A stretch of 64,000 nt of DNA. Origin: GH45 sp046704385. Its GTDB lineage: Bacteria; Bacteroidota; Bacteroidia; Bacteroidales; SZUA-534. A program made the translations under genes and the position numbers. The DNA lies in assembly GCA_046704385.1 (NCBI GenBank), contig JBJKSB010000022.1, positions 15,682 to 79,681 on the forward strand, read 5' to 3'. Within the stretch, counting starts at the first letter, position 1. Each line of letters opens with the position of its first letter. Shown here in pieces: positions 26,387 through 35,257 of the stretch. A model generated the notes under the pieces. It was not told the origin of the DNA, did no database searches, and saw nothing but the letters and a program-made list of their open reading frames with translations.

Positions 26387-26558
26387 TATTTCATTAAATT
26401 TATTTTGTACAGGCTTAAATTTTATCATTCCCCCCTGATCAGGGGAGAATAAGCGGAACCTCAAATTGCTCTGCCGCTGAAGCTTGTGTTACCACTACGC
26501 TTAATCAACGGCAACACACGATTGGCTCAACAGACAAGCCTTTGAGGAATTCTTTTAA

Positions 26559-29540
26559 CTAAAAGTTTATTAATTGTGAAGGGTTAAATGTGTTCAGATT
26601 AATTGTAAAACGAATTCGTTCAGTATATTTTGGGAACATATCATTAGTAATATCCTGTAAATCAACTGATGTAATTAATGGTAAATATACCTCAAAGCCA
26701 TTAGCTACAATGAATTTTACGCCTCCCTCCCATGCATAATTCGGTAAGGTGCTATATCCAGGGACAGGTTGAGTATTTCCAAAAGTTGCAAAATTGGCAT
26801 AAATTTTAAAAGGCAATGCCTTTGGAATAAATGGAATGGATGAACTGATATTTAAAGATAATAGCCATTCATCCGTCCTTCCAAAAGGAGTATAGGTAGT
26901 AAAGCCTCCCTGATCGGGCACAAATTGATTAGATAGGAATGTTCCGTTTACAGGATTTTCAAACCTGCCAAAAAACAAAGAATTATAAGTATAGTCGTCA
27001 ATACCGCTGGTTCCGCTCAGGTTGATGTAATATAACGGTGATAAATCCTTTGTCTTATAAAGGAATGTTCCACCATAGAGTCTAAAATCGACTGATTTAG
27101 CTTTTGTATAAATAATTTTATAGGTGCCTTCAACTTCAGTTTTCACAAAATTTTTATTTAACTGAGCACCAGCTTTAACAGTGTATGGATAAAAAGTTCG
27201 ATAGTTTTTATATGAATAAATGATACTATAAAATGTGTTTAAACCTGGCAATTTATTATTAAGTATATCCTCAATATTACTTGCTGCTACCGTGTTCAAA
27301 TACAAATGATTATAAATTTTATCTCTTTCAACCTTATTTCTGAATAAGAAATCAGCGGTTAATTTATAACGTTGAAAATTTGAACCTTGTTTAGGTTCAT
27401 ATGCGTACTGCATAGCTGATAACTTCAGCTTTATATTCTTTATACCAGCATTATAAGGCATTATGTTATAAGCAAAAACAGCAGATCCTGCCAGGTCATT
27501 GGCTCCAAATGCAAACATGGGAACCACCTGGTATTCAAATTTACTTCGAGGTACCAGCGCACTATAAAAAGCAGCACCCAACATATACTTATCGTAATTA
27601 TTCCATCCCATAGCAGGAATAAAATTGATCCTGGTTTTCTCACTATTTTCAACTACACCAGCAAACCTGAAACTCAGCGGTTCCACTTTTTTAAAAATCC
27701 CATGAGTCCTTTCTGTATTGTTGCTCCTGAAAAATTCAGTCATATCCCAATCCGGATCAATAACAACTTTATTAGCCTGACTTAAATCAGCTTCAAAACT
27801 CTTTTTACCATTAAAACCCGGGTACCAGACATTTAACAAGGTATCAGAACCTTTGAAAGCCACAACTTTTAACGGACCGGGAATCATCCCCTTGTTCTTA
27901 ATGGTAAATCCTGATTCATTGGCACTCACTATTTTGTAATCTTCCTTTTTAGTGGTTTGTAATAAGTCATCGAAAATCCACGATAAATCCTCACCAGTGC
28001 CTTGCTCAAAAGCTTTTCTCAAATCTTCAGGATAAGGATGTTTGAATTTCCATTCTTCATAAAACGATCTGAAAATTTCATTAAACTTATCTTCGCCCAA
28101 ATAGTCCATGAGGTAATTAAAAATATCGGATACCTTTTTATATATTATATTACCATAATTGTTGCTTGTATATAATGAAGCAGTTAACGAAGCCGGCTGA
28201 TCGCTATTCTGCCTGGCAGAGAATAAATAAGAAAGTTCATCAAATTGTTTATAGCGTATTTTATCGAATTCAAAAAAATGTGCCAGCTTATCTTTACCAA
28301 GCATTTTTGAGATTCCGTCATTTTCCCCATACTTGTCTTGCATATATCTGGACTCGCAAAACGAGTTCAATCCCTCATCCATCCAGGCATAATCGCGTTC
28401 GTTAAAACCTAAGACACCGTACAACCAGTTATGCCCAACCTCATGCATTATAACTATTTCAAGCTCCCGGGCCGTACCTGAATTACCGATAACCGTGATA
28501 TTAGGATATTCCATCCCTGCACCAGCAGTTAATGCTGAATGAACAGCGGTGCAATTATTATAAGGATAATCGCCCATATATCTCGAATAATATAACAGGG
28601 CATCATCAATATATTCCAAAGCATTTTTCCATAAGTTGGCCTGGCTATTAAGAAACATCAACCAGGTGGTTACTTTTCTTCCGGAAGCAGGCAGAATCTG
28701 TTCCCCTTTTAGAACATTGAAACGCTTATCGGCAAACCATGCAAAATCATGCACCTTGTTCTGTTTATACCGAATGGTTTTTAATTCGTTTGATGATTTT
28801 GGGAATGAATTATCTTTTAAATCAAAGGTATCTATGGCAGCCGTTTTTGTAGCTAAATCGCATAGCCATTTATATTCATCCTTATTTTGCAAATCGCCGG
28901 TAGCGCCGACAATATAGTTTTTGGGTAAAGTAATCGATACATCAAACGAACCAAATTCAGAATAAAATTCTCCCTGGTTTAAATATGGTATGGGATGCCA
29001 GCCATATCTATCATAAACTGCCGGTTTTGGATACCACTGAGTCATTTGGTATGATTGTCCTATATGTCCCAACCGCGATGTAACTCCTTTGGGTATTTTA
29101 ACATGAAATGGTGTTGTAATAACAATACTGTCACCCGGTTGCAATGGTTTGTCGAGTGTAATTTTGCAAATATCAATATTCTGATCAGCGTATTCCCAGT
29201 TTACTTTTTGGTGATTCACTTCAAAATCTAATGAATCAATATATCCTTGTAACTCCGGTTGTTTAAATAATTTACTCCATCTTTCTTCCAAAAGCTGCTT
29301 TGCCAATGCTGTTTTATTATTTTTATAGGCATTGGGCCATAAATGAAAATAGAGGAACTGTAAAGCATCAGGTGAATTATTTTTATAAACAACAGTTTCA
29401 AACGCAGAAAGCTCATGGGTTTTGTCGTTAAGCTTAACATTTATGGTATAACTAACATGCTGTTGAAAATATTTTTCACCGAAAACACTATTTACTGATA
29501 ATCCAAATAATATCAGACAAATAAAAAAGAGATATTTCAT
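26559..29540 (-). CDS. M1 family zinc aminopeptidase-like protein (secreted)
   Basis: 993 aa from the ATG at 29540, which gives a signal peptide ending near SVFG; an in-frame upstream start is unlikely. The M1 domain fills residues about 25-560. It has a GAGMEYPN exopeptidase-type motif (340-347), zinc ligands HEVGH (366-370) and the third ligand E389 in WMDEGLNSF. The C-terminal ~390 residues are rich in aromatic beta strands and look like an outer-membrane or beta-structured extension. Probably an envelope peptidase feeding peptide catabolism. It precedes a 240-bp gap with no recognisable feature besides the palindromic promoter of the neighbouring cassette. Confidence 0.88.
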   Translation of the reverse strand: MKYLFFICLILFGLSVNSVFGEKYFQQHVSYTINVKLNDKTHELSAFETVVYKNNSPDALQFLYFHLWPNAYKNNKTALAKQLLEERWSKLFKQPELQGYIDSLDFEVNHQKVNWEYADQNIDICKITLDKPLQPGDSIVITTPFHVKIPKGVTSRLGHIGQSYQMTQWYPKPAVYDRYGWHPIPYLNQGEFYSEFGSFDVSITLPKNYIVGATGDLQNKDEYKWLCDLATKTAAIDTFDLKDNSFPKSSNELKTIRYKQNKVHDFAWFADKRFNVLKGEQILPASGRKVTTWLMFLNSQANLWKNALEYIDDALLYYSRYMGDYPYNNCTAVHSALTAGAGMEYPNITVIGNSGTARELEIVIMHEVGHNWLYGVLGFNERDYAWMDEGLNSFCESRYMQDKYGENDGISKMLGKDKLAHFFEFDKIRYKQFDELSYLFSARQNSDQPASLTASLYTSNNYGNIIYKKVSDIFNYLMDYLGEDKFNEIFRSFYEEWKFKHPYPEDLRKAFEQGTGEDLSWIFDDLLQTTKKEDYKIVSANESGFTIKNKGMIPGPLKVVAFKGSDTLLNVWYPGFNGKKSFEADLSQANKVVIDPDWDMTEFFRSNNTERTHGIFKKVEPLSFRFAGVVENSEKTRINFIPAMGWNNYDKYMLGAAFYSALVPRSKFEYQVVPMFAFGANDLAGSAVFAYNIMPYNAGIKNIKLKLSAMQYAYEPKQGSNFQRYKLTADFLFRNKVERDKIYNHLYLNTVAASNIEDILNNKLPGLNTFYSIIYSYKNYRTFYPYTVKAGAQLNKNFVKTEVEGTYKIIYTKAKSVDFRLYGGTFLYKTKDLSPLYYINLSGTSGIDDYTYNSLFFGRFENPVNGTFLSNQFVPDQGGFTTYTPFGRTDEWLLSLNISSSIPFIPKALPFKIYANFATFGNTQPVPGYSTLPNYAWEGGVKFIVANGFEVYLPLITSVDLQDITNDMFPKYTERIRFTINLNTFNPSQLINF

Positions 29541-29633
29541 TTTATGCCGTATAGTTAAAAGGTTTGTTATTGAACAAAGTGCAAGTAACAAATAAGTTTT
29601 TAATTATCCTTGCTTAATACAATTAAATAAAAT

Positions 29634-29661
29634 CCCCGGTTTGCCTATAGACAAACCGGGG
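29634..29661 (-). terminator. Intrinsic terminator after the LVIVD lipoprotein gene
   Basis: Perfect 10-bp stem CCCCGGTTTG / CAAACCGGGG with an 8-nt loop, followed on the minus strand by ATTTTATTT. It lies 58 bp past the stop of 29720-31003. Confidence 0.75.
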
Positions 29662-29719
29662 GAATAACAACACTTAATAAATGAGTTTCTATTAACCTGA
29701 GTGATTAATTACGTGTAAA

Positions 29720-31003
29720 TCATTCTATAGCGGAATTTCCATATATTGGAATCTGACTTAGCAGTGTAACATTTTCAAGATCAGAATAATCGTACTGATA
29801 AAGACCGTCGACACCAATCATTATTAAAACATCCTGCAAAGGGATTACATCAAAAGCCTGTATATCAGGATAAGTGGCAACCAAGTTTGAGTCAATTTTT
29901 GTAACATCGTCGGCCTTGTATATTTTCAGGCCGGCATTACCATCACAAACAAAAAGTACATTGTTTTTTATTCCCAGCCCGTACGGTTCAACCATAGAAT
30001 ACGATTTTACAAATTTTGGACTTTCAATGGTGGCAATATTTATCACATCAAGCTGGCTTTCGATGGCTCCACATAAATTTCCACCACGCAGTGTGACATA
30101 AGCATAATTTCCATCAACCACTACCGGATCGCATGAACTGGCATGCCTGAACTCTGAAATAAACTCCGGATTTGCCGGGTTTTGCACACTGAAAACATAC
30201 ATACCGGTTTGGGTACCGATAAATAACATATCGTTATAGGGAAATATCGTTTCTATATTCCAGCTAATAGGTACTTGCTTAGCATAATCAGGATTTGCGG
30301 GATTTGAAATATCAAATAGGTTTAGTGAAGCATTATCTACTACATACAAATAATTATCATAAAGTGTAAAACGGGCCATTGAACCTCCAACCCCGGCATC
30401 AGAACTCCAGCTTGGTGTAGGAGCAGACTCAACATTGGCAGCTACAAAATCATATTTAGCAAAAAATCGCCAATCATTATAAATATGAGGATCTTGCACT
30501 TCTTCGGTTTTGGTAGTCACTTCATAACCCACCACAACGCCTTTATTTTGATCCACCTCATCAATAATTCCATCTTCGTAAAGCGGTAATATATATGGAA
30601 AAACACTGGTATCACGATCGACTTCAACAATATTGTCCAAATCGCTGATATCAATGGTCAATAAATCGACATAACTATCGGCATAAAGCATATTGCCTTT
30701 AACAGCCATATCAACATTACCGGGGATTTCAATAAATTTTTCAATTACCGGATTATTGGGGTCCTGATTATTAATTACATGAATCCCCTTTTGGTACTCA
30801 TTTACAAAAATATAGTTATCCTTAAAGTAAATTTTACCGGGCTGAATGATATCTTGCGCTTCAGCCACTTTAAATGACGATCGTAAATCGTTGTAAGTCA
30901 TATAAACCGGGGAATTTACTTTAAAAGTTTCCTCGATTTTATCAGAACAGGACATTAAGGTAAGCAGGTAAAAGGCTCCAAGAATTAGGTTTAGTTTTTT
31001 CAT
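29720..31003 (-). CDS. LVIVD-repeat lipoprotein (beta-propeller)
   Basis: 427 aa. The signal peptide has a lipobox LMSC at residue 19. The rest consists of LVIVD-type repeats, each with a DISxxxNP motif: LLTIDISDLDNIVEVDR, LNLFDISNPANPDYAKQV, MYVFSVQNPANPEFISEF and LDVINIATIESPKFVKSY. The family is widespread on the Bacteroidota surface and thought to form propellers; the ligand is unknown. It is monocistronic with its own terminator. Confidence 0.85.
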   Translation of the reverse strand: MKKLNLILGAFYLLTLMSCSDKIEETFKVNSPVYMTYNDLRSSFKVAEAQDIIQPGKIYFKDNYIFVNEYQKGIHVINNQDPNNPVIEKFIEIPGNVDMAVKGNMLYADSYVDLLTIDISDLDNIVEVDRDTSVFPYILPLYEDGIIDEVDQNKGVVVGYEVTTKTEEVQDPHIYNDWRFFAKYDFVAANVESAPTPSWSSDAGVGGSMARFTLYDNYLYVVDNASLNLFDISNPANPDYAKQVPISWNIETIFPYNDMLFIGTQTGMYVFSVQNPANPEFISEFRHASSCDPVVVDGNYAYVTLRGGNLCGAIESQLDVINIATIESPKFVKSYSMVEPYGLGIKNNVLFVCDGNAGLKIYKADDVTKIDSNLVATYPDIQAFDVIPLQDVLIMIGVDGLYQYDYSDLENVTLLSQIPIYGNSAIE

Positions 31004-31151
31004 ATAAGGAGGTTTTAAAATTAGCTAGTTTAAGATGCATCGCACATAAAAACAGTTGCGTTGATTTTCAATAATTTACGAAGCTAACGCAACTTTTTCA
31101 TTGCGGAATAAATCATATAAATTATGCAACAACAGCCAATATATCTTAGCT

Positions 31152-31874
31152 ATGAAAATTAGGTTTTACCTGTTTATTCTTCTTCAAACCTGTTTCATGA
31201 TGGCTCATGGCCAGCAAAAAACAGATATTATTTATCTCAAAAATGGCAGCATTATAAAAGGATCTCTTATGGAAAAAACGGCTGAAAAAATCAGAATTGA
31301 GACCTGTTGCGGTATTTTTGTTTATGAACCATCAGAAGTAGAAAAAACTGAAACCATTAATCAACCCCTGCCTGGATATCTAAAAGAGAAAGGCTACTAT
31401 AACTACACATCAATGGGTTTTTTAGTCGGATCGGATAATAATGATAAACAGGCCATATTTTCGTTTATAATGGAACATAATTACCAGTTTAACACTTCGT
31501 GGGCAGCCGGCGGTTTTATGGGGATTGAATTTTTTAACGAACCGGTTTCACCTATGGGATTAAATGTAAAAGGCATGGTTCCCCTGGATGGGAAAACGTC
31601 TTTATTTGCCAATTTTTCAGCTGGCTATTCCATACCCCTTGAAAAGGCAACGTCAGATATTTATTATGAATATACCGACACCAAAGGTGGAATTAATTGT
31701 GCATCGGAATTAGGTTTTATTTTTCCATCAAAAAGTAATGTAAACCTGTTTATGGCTTTTGGTTACCGATATAACGAAATGAATTATGTGCGCAACGATT
31801 GGTATTATGGTAACGTTGACCGGAAAATTTCGTATAATCGTTTTGTATGTAAATTAGGAATGACCTTTCATTAA
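31152..31874 (+). CDS. Hypothetical outer-membrane beta-barrel-like protein
   Basis: 240 aa from the ATG at 31152 (MKIRFYLFILLQTCF), giving a signal peptide ending at AHGQ; a TTG start 17 codons upstream is unlikely. A short N-terminal module KTDIIYLKNGSIIKGSLMEK resembles the 'ykNGxxikG' segment that often precedes Bacteroidota barrels. It is followed by alternating aromatic beta strands (AAGGFMGIEFF, YRYNEMNYVRNDWYYGN) ending in FVCKLGMTFH, with terminal Phe/His as in many barrels. Function is unknown. Confidence 0.65.
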   Translation: MKIRFYLFILLQTCFMMAHGQQKTDIIYLKNGSIIKGSLMEKTAEKIRIETCCGIFVYEPSEVEKTETINQPLPGYLKEKGYYNYTSMGFLVGSDNNDKQAIFSFIMEHNYQFNTSWAAGGFMGIEFFNEPVSPMGLNVKGMVPLDGKTSLFANFSAGYSIPLEKATSDIYYEYTDTKGGINCASELGFIFPSKSNVNLFMAFGYRYNEMNYVRNDWYYGNVDRKISYNRFVCKLGMTFH

Positions 31875-31930
31875 CTCAAATATATAATTCTTAATCTGCT
31901 CGGCGAAAACATCGCACTAAGAATTAAAAA

Positions 31931-31950
31931 ACCGCCCTTTAAGGGGCGGT
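31931..31950. terminator. Bidirectional intrinsic terminator
   Basis: ACCGCCC ... GGGCGGT stem with an A-run before and a T-rich run after, between the convergent genes 31152-31874 and 31963-33648. It can serve both strands. Confidence 0.85.
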
Positions 31951-31962
31951 TTCTTTGTTGTA

Positions 31963-33648
31963 TTATTTTTCAATATTCGGTAATTCCAATCCATATCCCT
32001 TTTTCTTATCTTCTGCTTTTAAAAGAACAGCAAATAACACTGAGAGTATCGAAAGTATCAAAAAGATAATCATATCATACACATAATCGTATCGCAGGTT
32101 CAGTTTTTGCTCCCTGATTAAATTGAAAGCTCCGTCTTTACTCTTATTAATAATCTCAGCCACTACCATATCTTTGTCACCTGAGTTATCAATATCAGCA
32201 ACATCTTTATTAATTACTTCAATCAAATTATTTTTAACATTTGTCATATCCAAATTTTCATTTGACACCGGAACGTAATCCGTGTACTGAACAATCGAAT
32301 CAACTACCGAACCGGTAACTTTTTCAATCGCATTTGAAATTTCTTTTTCTGTATATATGCTCTTGTCCAATTTTTGCTCAAATACCTGAGTAACAGCTTC
32401 CTTAATAATAATTTTATTAGGAGAAACATCGGGATTCGTTGCATTTAACACTACTCCCAGAATTAATGGGATAAACAATAATCCAATATTTTGAATCCAG
32501 AAAATAACAGCATAAGCCGTTCCTAATTGTTTATCAGGAATAATTTTTGGAACAGAAGGCCACATGGCAGATGGAACCAGTGAAAATCCGATTCCCAGAA
32601 TAATTACCATCAATGCTGCAATCCACCATACTGAAAGCATAGGTATGGCTAAAATTCCATGTACCAGAATTAGGATAAATGATCCTACAATCATGATGGT
32701 AGCTCCTTTACCAAATTTATCATAAATACCGCCGAAAACCGGAGTGAGAATAATAGTTCCAAACGGCAATAAACTAGGAATAAGACCTGCTAAATAGGGA
32801 CTTACGCTATACTTATTAATCATTAAATCGGTAGCGTAAAATAAAAATGGAAAAACTGCTGAGTAAAACAGAACACACAGGATGGCTATATACCAAAATC
32901 CTAAGTTTCCTACTATCATTACAATATCTTTTATTTTAAACTCATCATCAGGATTTACCGCAACATCCTCTTTTTCTGATTTATCCAGGCGAATATCTAA
33001 AATTGAAAAAAGTATATAGGATATTACGCCCACAACCATTAATATCAAAGCAAAAAGAATTGGGGCTGTAACGGTAAAGTTTTTTGCCAACGGAAGCGAA
33101 ATAGCCAAAGCTAATAAGGTTCCCAAACGTGAAATAGACATCTGCATACCCATAGCAAGAGCCATTTCTTTACCCTTAAACCAGCGAACAACAGCCTTTG
33201 AAATAGTAATACCAATACCTTCTGTTCCAACTCCAAAAATTGCAAAACCTATTGATGAATACAATACTTGTTTCGACATTTCACCAATTAAGGGAATATG
33301 TATCAGTGAATTATTGGTGAACTCATGAGAAACAGCCCAGTAATTTAAAGCTGTACCCAAAAACATAATGATGGTAGCTCCCAAACCCGTTTTTCTAATT
33401 CCAAGTTTATCTAATATAAAACCACTGAAGATTAGCATAAAAAGAAAAACATTAAACCACGCATATGCCGAGGTATAGGTGCCAAAATCGCCACTATTCC
33501 AACCCAAGATACTTTCAAGCATCGGTTTAATTGAGGATAAAGCATAATTAAAAAAATATGCTCCAAAAATGGCAAGTGAGGCTAAAATCAAGGCTGCCCA
33601 TCTTGTTCCGGCAGACTCCCGAATAGAACGTTTAATTGCTTCTGTCAT
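31963..33648 (-). CDS. MFS transporter with extra-cytoplasmic insertion
   Basis: 561 aa with about 12 membrane helices (ALILASLAIFGAYFFNYAL, IIMFLGTALNYWAV, VIFWIQNIGLLFIPLILGVVL and others). The fold is that of major facilitator secondary transporters. A hydrophilic stretch of ~115 residues (about 403-520, containing YTEKEISNAIEKVTGSVVDS) interrupts the last two helices; typical MFS proteins have only a short loop there. The substrate is unknown. It lies 39 bp downstream of pepD on the same strand, so a role in peptide or amino-acid uptake is plausible but unproven. Confidence 0.85.
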   Translation of the reverse strand: MTEAIKRSIRESAGTRWAALILASLAIFGAYFFNYALSSIKPMLESILGWNSGDFGTYTSAYAWFNVFLFMLIFSGFILDKLGIRKTGLGATIIMFLGTALNYWAVSHEFTNNSLIHIPLIGEMSKQVLYSSIGFAIFGVGTEGIGITISKAVVRWFKGKEMALAMGMQMSISRLGTLLALAISLPLAKNFTVTAPILFALILMVVGVISYILFSILDIRLDKSEKEDVAVNPDDEFKIKDIVMIVGNLGFWYIAILCVLFYSAVFPFLFYATDLMINKYSVSPYLAGLIPSLLPFGTIILTPVFGGIYDKFGKGATIMIVGSFILILVHGILAIPMLSVWWIAALMVIILGIGFSLVPSAMWPSVPKIIPDKQLGTAYAVIFWIQNIGLLFIPLILGVVLNATNPDVSPNKIIIKEAVTQVFEQKLDKSIYTEKEISNAIEKVTGSVVDSIVQYTDYVPVSNENLDMTNVKNNLIEVINKDVADIDNSGDKDMVVAEIINKSKDGAFNLIREQKLNLRYDYVYDMIIFLILSILSVLFAVLLKAEDKKKGYGLELPNIEK

Positions 33649-33687
33649 AATTTATTTTATTAGTAATATTAATTTTATTGTTTTGGG

Positions 33688-35154
33688 TTACACCTGTTTT
33701 TTAGGTACATTCTTTAACGTCTCCAATAACCAGTTAAAGAATTTTCCTACGGTTTCAATATTTACTTTTTCGTCAGGTGAATGAGGAGACCTGATGGTTG
33801 GACCAAAAGAAATCATATCCCAATTTGGATAAACACCGCCTAGTAATCCACACTCCAATCCGGCATGAATCGCTTTTGTTTCAGGAATTTTACCGTACAA
33901 CCCTTTATAAGTTTCCTGCATGGTTTTCAATATGGCAGAATTCATGTTGGGTTTCCATCCGGGATATCCACCTGCAAATTCAACCCGTGCTTCAGCTAAA
34001 GCAAAAACACTACCGATGGAATTTGCCAGATCATCTTTAGCTGAATCAACTGAAGAGCGAAGCAAGCATTGAACCACAATTTCACTTCCATCTAATTTAA
34101 CCACTGCCAGATTGCTTGAAGTTTCAACCAAACCGGGCATATCCTGACTCACCCTGATTACTCCGTTGGGACAACCATTTACCGCTTTTGTTAAACGGCT
34201 TTGTACACCATCGGAAATCATTTTATCGGGCAAATCGGTAGGTTCTGTAGAAATTTTTAACCCAGGATCGGTTGTTGATAGTTCAGCTTTTACAATGGCT
34301 TCAAATTCGCCAACAATCGCTTTCCATTCGCCAACCTTACTCTCATGAATTAAAACTGTGGCAAAAGCCTCGCGCGGTATAGCATTTCGCAAACTACCAC
34401 CCTGTATATCAGTCAGATGAACATCAAACTTATCATTAGTGATCTGTAATAACCTGAAAATAACTTTATTAGCATTTCCACGTTCCAAAACAATATCCAT
34501 ACCTGAATGTCCGCCTTTTAAACCGGTAACACTGAGTTTGTATGCAACCATATGCGGTGGAATTCCTTTTAATTTAGCATCGAAATAAAAATTACCATCA
34601 ATACCTCCGGCGCAACCTACGTATAGTTCGCCTTCGTCCTCAGAATCCATATTCATAAGGATATCACCCTTTAACAACCCTGGTTCCAGCGCAAAAGCAC
34701 CGGTCATTCCGGTTTCTTCATCAATAGTAAAAAGGGCTTCAATAGGGCCGTGTTCAATTTCCTTTGAAGCCAGAACAGCCATAGCTGCCGCAACGCCCAT
34801 TCCATTATCTGCTCCCAACGTTGTTCCTTTTGCAGTTACCCAATCACCATCAATATAAGCATCAATTGGATCTTTGGTAAAATCATGTTTGGTATCACTA
34901 TTGGCCTGGGGAACCATATCCAAATGCCCTTGAAACACAACTCCTTTGCGATCTTCGTACCCCGGAGTTGCGGGTTTACGAATAATTACGTTTCCTACTT
35001 TGTCTACTATAGTTTCAAGGCCCAAATCCTCACCGAATTTCTTAACAAATTCAATGGCAGCAGCCTCATGCTTTGATGGACGGGGTATTTGTGTTAATTG
35101 ATAAAAATACGCCCAAACTGCCTGGGGTTCCAACTTTTTAATTTCGTCACTCAT
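33688..35154 (-). CDS. pepD: Aminoacyl-histidine dipeptidase (Xaa-His dipeptidase, M20C)
   Basis: 488 aa, the usual length of PepD/cytosol non-specific dipeptidase. It cleaves dipeptides, notably carnosine-like Xaa-His. Motifs: FQGHLDMVPQ (zinc ligand His/Asp), TTLGADNGMGVAAAMA, FTIDEETGMTGAF (general base and zinc ligand Glu pair), MNMDSEDEGELYVGCAGG and the C-terminal AIHAGLECGLLGG with GPTIRSPHSPDE. No signal peptide, so cytoplasmic. It is upstream of the MFS gene and near a DPP-IV gene, forming a peptide-degradation cluster. Confidence 0.95.
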   Translation of the reverse strand: MSDEIKKLEPQAVWAYFYQLTQIPRPSKHEAAAIEFVKKFGEDLGLETIVDKVGNVIIRKPATPGYEDRKGVVFQGHLDMVPQANSDTKHDFTKDPIDAYIDGDWVTAKGTTLGADNGMGVAAAMAVLASKEIEHGPIEALFTIDEETGMTGAFALEPGLLKGDILMNMDSEDEGELYVGCAGGIDGNFYFDAKLKGIPPHMVAYKLSVTGLKGGHSGMDIVLERGNANKVIFRLLQITNDKFDVHLTDIQGGSLRNAIPREAFATVLIHESKVGEWKAIVGEFEAIVKAELSTTDPGLKISTEPTDLPDKMISDGVQSRLTKAVNGCPNGVIRVSQDMPGLVETSSNLAVVKLDGSEIVVQCLLRSSVDSAKDDLANSIGSVFALAEARVEFAGGYPGWKPNMNSAILKTMQETYKGLYGKIPETKAIHAGLECGLLGGVYPNWDMISFGPTIRSPHSPDEKVNIETVGKFFNWLLETLKNVPKKQV

Positions 35155-35257
35155 ATGTTAATCCTCCATATATTTTATTTTACAATTTTGTCGAATTTAA
35201 GAAAATAAAATGTAAGCTCAATTCTAAAATCTAAAAGCTTACATATTACTTCCTGTT

